From PALSA-1004 sp046715035 (GTDB lineage Bacteria; Pseudomonadota; Gammaproteobacteria; Burkholderiales; SG8-41): a DNA stretch of 17,144 nt. Both the position numbers and the translations under genes were made by a program. The stretch covers positions 1-17,144 of the forward strand of contig JBKJZR010000098.1 in NCBI GenBank assembly GCA_046715035.1, written 5' to 3'. This document shows, one piece after another, positions 13,487-17,144 of this stretch; position 1 is the first letter of the stretch; each line of letters starts with the position of its first letter. Below the pieces are notes generated by a model. It ran no database searches. It worked only from the letters and a program-made list of their open reading frames with translations, and was not told the DNA's origin.

Positions 13487-14296
13487 GTGAATACAGTGCG
13501 TCCACCTGCCGTCGCAGGCCTTTTCTATCCGGCAGCAGCTTCCGAACTCGCGCGCGATATCGATGCGCTGCTCGCCAGCGCGGCCGCCCGTGCGCGCGGC
13601 CAGCCGGTGCCAAAAGCGATCATCGCGCCGCACGCGGGCTACGTTTATTCGGGAGCGGTCGCAGCGACCGTCTACGCCCGGCTCGCCCCCATGCGCGGTC
13701 AGGTCACGCGCGTCGTGCTGATGGGGCCGGTCCACCGCGTGCCGGTGCGCGGGCTGGCACTGCCCGAAGCGCGCGCGCTCGCCACGCCGCTGGGCGAGAT
13801 TGCCATCGACGCAGCCGCCGTCGAAGCGCTCGTCAGGCTGCCGCAAATCAGCGTCAACGCAGCGGCGCACGCGCCCGAACACTCGCTGGAAGTGCACCTG
13901 CCTTTTCTGCAGTCGGTACTCGAGCGGTTTTCCGTGGTGCCGCTCGCAGTCGGCGATGCCACGGCCGAAGAAGTCGCGCAGGTCCTCGATACGTTGTGGG
14001 GCGGCAGCGAAACGCTCATCGTCATCAGCTCCGACCTGTCGCATTACCTGAGCTACCGCGAGGCTCAGGCGGTCGACCGCGTCACTGCGCAGGCGATCCT
14101 TGATCTGCGCAGCGACATTTCGCACGAGCAGGCGTGCGGCGGCACGCCGGTCAACGGCCTGACGCTGGCGGCGCGGCGGCGCGGGCTGACCCCGGAACTG
14201 CTCGACCTGCGCAATTCGGGCGACACGGCGGGCGACCGCAGGCGAGTCGTCGGCTACGGTGCGTTCGCGTTTTACGAGTCCCCGCATGTCCGCTGA
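13487..14296 (+). CDS. amrB: AmmeMemoRadiSam system protein B (Memo family), 269 aa
   Basis: GTG 13487 follows GGAGG with 6-nt spacing, so it is preferred over an in-frame ATG at 13418. The protein begins VNTVRPPAVAGLFYP, the typical Memo start. Memo proteins have a fold related to extradiol dioxygenases. The putative metal-site residues are present: His49 in IAPHAGYVYSG, His83 in GPVHR and Cys217 in ACGGTPVNG, with His132 (APEHSLEVHLPF) and His186 (SSDLSHYL) nearby. The family's reaction in bacteria is not established to my knowledge; human MEMO1 has been linked to metal binding. It overlaps amrA by 11 bp, so the two are translationally coupled and amrS follows. Cytoplasmic, with no signal peptide. 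Confidence 0.92.
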   Translation: MNTVRPPAVAGLFYPAAASELARDIDALLASAAARARGQPVPKAIIAPHAGYVYSGAVAATVYARLAPMRGQVTRVVLMGPVHRVPVRGLALPEARALATPLGEIAIDAAAVEALVRLPQISVNAAAHAPEHSLEVHLPFLQSVLERFSVVPLAVGDATAEEVAQVLDTLWGGSETLIVISSDLSHYLSYREAQAVDRVTAQAILDLRSDISHEQACGGTPVNGLTLAARRRGLTPELLDLRNSGDTAGDRRRVVGYGAFAFYESPHVR

Positions 14297-14915
14297 AATT
14301 CGGTCATCCGAAGCTGCCGCGCACGCCCCCGCTGCACGGCTGCCAGCGGACGCCGGCGGCATGCTGCTCGCGTTGGCGCGCGCCGCGATAGGCGTCAGGC
14401 TCGGCAATGTCGCGCCCATGGTCGACGATGCCGCGTGGCTGCGCGACCCGGGCGCGAGCTTTGTTACGTTGATGCGTGAGGACCGGCTGCGCGGGTGCAT
14501 CGGGACGCTCGAAGCGCATCGGCCGCTGGGGGCGGACATACAGGCCAATGCCGTGGCCGCCGCGTTCAGCGACCCGCGCTTCGCGCCGCTTACCCCGGAG
14601 GAGTTCGGCGCCGTCCGCGTCGAGGTCTCGGTGCTGTCGCCGGTCGAGACCCTGACGTTCCGAGACGAAGCCGATGCGCTTGCGCAGCTGCGCCCTGCGG
14701 TCGACGGGGTGATCTTCGAGTACGGCCATCACCGCAGCACTTTTCTGCCGCAGGTGTGGGAGGACTTTCGCGACCCGGGCCTGTTCATGGGGCACCTCAA
14801 ATACAAGGCCGGCCTGCCGCCTGATTTCTGGGATCGCGACGTGAAACTCGCTCGCTATACGGTTGCCAAATGGAGGGAGGGCAGCAGCGAGTTCCCCCAC
14901 AGAGGACCGACTTAG
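14286..14915 (+). CDS. amrA: AmmeMemoRadiSam system protein A (AMMECR1 domain), 209 aa
   Basis: ATG 14286 lies within the last codons of amrB, an 11-bp overlap. The diagnostic AMMECR1 motif LRGCIG is at residues 68-73, followed by AAFSDPRFAPL (92-102), VEVSVLSP (112-119), the HHRSTFLPQVWE block and LPPDFW. The domain fold is known from archaeal and human AMMECR1 structures, but its activity is undetermined. The conserved Cys in LRGCIG is a candidate functional residue. Conserved linkage with Memo and the radical SAM gene indicates one pathway. Length and composition are normal. Confidence 0.92.
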   Translation: MSAEIRSSEAAAHAPAARLPADAGGMLLALARAAIGVRLGNVAPMVDDAAWLRDPGASFVTLMREDRLRGCIGTLEAHRPLGADIQANAVAAAFSDPRFAPLTPEEFGAVRVEVSVLSPVETLTFRDEADALAQLRPAVDGVIFEYGHHRSTFLPQVWEDFRDPGLFMGHLKYKAGLPPDFWDRDVKLARYTVAKWREGSSEFPHRGPT

Positions 14916-15000
14916 CCATGTCAGTGCACCGCCATGCAGCCAGGCAGGCCGCGAGTTGTCGCCTCGCGACGCGGGCGCTGCGCGGCTCCGCCGCGGCGAG

Positions 15001-16085
<1,085 letters not shown>

Positions 16086-16092
<7 letters not shown>

Positions 16093-16952
16093 ACACCGTC
16101 CGCGGCCGCGACTTCACCTGCGGGCGCAAAATACTGGCAGTTATTCCGGCCCGACTGCTTCGCCCGGTACATCGCAACGTCGGCGTTCATCATCAGCGTG
16201 GCGACGTCGCGGCCGTCGTCCGGATAAACGCTGATGCCGACGCTGCACGAAATATCCACCTCGTGCCGCTCGAGATGAAACGGCCGCGCCAGCTCGGCGA
16301 GGATTTTCTCCCCCACCCCCGCCGCGTCCTTCTTGCCGTTGATCTCGTGCAGCACGACGATGAACTCGTCGCCTCCTGCGCGCGCGACGGTGTCCTCTTT
16401 GCGGATGCAGCCCGCCAGCCTACGCGCCGCCGCCTTAAGCAGCTCGTCCCCCACCCGATGACCGTAGGCATCGTTCACCGGCTTGAAGCGGTCGAGGTCG
16501 ACGAACATCACCGCAAAAGACTTGGCGCGGCGTTCGGCGTGGGCAACAGCCTGCGCCATTCTGTCGTCGAGCAGCACGCGGTTCGGCAGCCCGGTCAGAC
16601 TGTCGTAGAGCGCTATATTGCGCAGCTGTTCGTTGGCGGCGTGCAGCGATTCCGCATGCTTGGCCGTGCGTGCTGCGAACTGCGCATCGAATGCCGAAAT
16701 GACGAGCGTGAGCGCGAGTATCCCCACAGTGGCCGCGGCGATGATGGTCGCCATCATGCCCGGATTCAGGCCGCCGCTCGAGTCGGCGGCGAGACAAATG
16801 CTGCCGGGAGCGAACTGCGCGGCGGCCATCCCGGTGTAGTGCATACCGGTGATCGCGAGTCCCATCACGATCGCGCTGCCGAGCTTGGCAAATACGGCGG
16901 CCGCCGAATCAGACGATGCATTAAACGCCTGTATAATGACGTCTTTTCGCAC
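16086..16952 (-). pseudogene. 5'-truncated MHYT-GGDEF diguanylate cyclase
   Basis: The C-terminal GGDEF domain looks intact. It has YDSLTGLPNR, FVDLDRFKPVNDAYGHRVGDELL, an inhibitory-site RKED five residues before the signature, and AGGDEFIVVL with canonical GGDEF at 16376-16362. VGISVYPDDG and ADVAMYRAKQSGRN follow. Such domains make cyclic di-GMP from two GTP. Upstream, only the last MHYT unit of a membrane sensor remains (GLAITGMHYTGMAAAQFAPGS, with MHYT at 16844-16833), then one more hydrophobic helix. A full MHYT domain has three MHYT motifs and about seven helices; here the similarity fades before about 16890 and the upstream frame is Arg-rich and unlike a membrane protein. A GTG at 16952 could start a shortened protein. 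It may be a remnant or a still active cyclase. There is no EAL domain. Confidence 0.7.
16932..16937 (+). promoter_or_regulatory. Candidate -10 box of a rightward promoter
   Basis: A perfect TATAAT lies in GCCTGTATAATGACG on the plus strand, just past the point where the MHYT-GGDEF similarity ends. No good -35 is seen at 16-18 bp. It may start a transcript running off the right edge. Confidence 0.35.
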
Positions 16953-17144
16953 TGCCCAAAGCCGGCAACACCATGAGGCACGCGTGCGCAGCGCTACGCG
17001 GCGAGCGCATGCCCCGCGGCTGCATCCCGATGAGTTCACTCCCGCATTGCGCGCGGCGCGGCACGCCGTCCCGGGCCGTCCCCGCTGAGCGAAGACCACA
17101 GGGCCCGAAGCCCTACCGCGCGGGCTCAAGCCGCGCTCCACGAT
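16953..17144. other. Right-edge sequence without a recognised gene
   Basis: This GC-rich 192-bp segment contains several short hairpin-forming pairs, for example GGGC-CCGAA-GCCC (17101-17113) and a bulged GCGCGGGCT with AGCCGCGC pair (17118-17136). With the upstream TATAAT it could be a leader of a rightward gene outside the window. I could not match it to any known RNA family. Confidence 0.3.

Noticed and set aside
13283..14548. In-frame upstream extension of ispD to 663 residues on the minus strand
   Set aside because: It lies antisense to amrB and amrA, which carry clear family motifs, and the extra residues are Arg-rich with no domain. IspD has its normal N-terminus at 13282.

Overview
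The window looks like a piece of a high-GC betaproteobacterial chromosome, probably from an environmental member of the Burkholderiales, Nitrosomonadales or Rhodocyclales. This rests on the GC-rich codon use, the adjacent ispD-ispF genes, an OmpR/EnvZ pair of proteobacterial type, the DUF1800-DUF1501 pair and a complete AmmeMemoRadiSam locus. The lineage is inferred, not proven. No rRNA, tRNA, CRISPR array, transposase or phage gene was seen. The tidy chromosomal genes are interrupted by several families of short palindromic intergenic repeats.

Layout: 1-460 is the start of a SgcJ/EcaC-type lipoprotein gene that runs off the left edge on the minus strand. 616-1097 is a broken dipeptidase E gene (pepE), frameshifted and without its C-terminal third. 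1236-2369 is an orphan DGQHR-domain protein (DndB-like) with no dnd genes beside it. 2578-3756 is a secreted alpha/beta hydrolase. 3757-4153 is a non-coding stretch full of repeats. 4154-6815 is a DUF1800-DUF1501 two-gene operon, minus strand. 6991-7705 holds two tandem, related small secreted proteins, minus strand. 7706-8026 is a divergent regulatory region with three similar 17-bp inverted motifs. 8027-10187 is ompR-envZ. 10223-10699 is a stand-alone cyclic-nucleotide-binding domain protein. 10967-11353 is a small secreted protein resembling the Rap1a/Tai group. 11449-13282 is the minus-strand set ispD-ispF-thpR. 13487-16092 is the plus-strand operon amrB-amrA-amrS. 16086-16952 is a 5'-truncated MHYT-GGDEF diguanylate cyclase, followed to the right edge by unassigned sequence.

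How genes work together: IspD and IspF catalyse steps 3 and 5 of the MEP isoprenoid pathway; ThpR, downstream, is an RNA 2',3'-cyclic phosphodiesterase. OmpR and EnvZ form an envelope-sensing phosphorelay, and the shared operator-like motifs suggest that it may control itself and the two small secreted proteins. The AmrB-AmrA-AmrS trio (Memo, AMMECR1 and radical SAM proteins) is a conserved set whose chemistry is not settled to my knowledge; it is the best candidate here for undescribed biochemistry.

A recurring theme is that small repeats have shaped gene ends. One supplies the last 12 codons and stop of ispD, one holds the start codon of the DUF1800 gene in its terminal inverted repeat, and one separates ompR from envZ.
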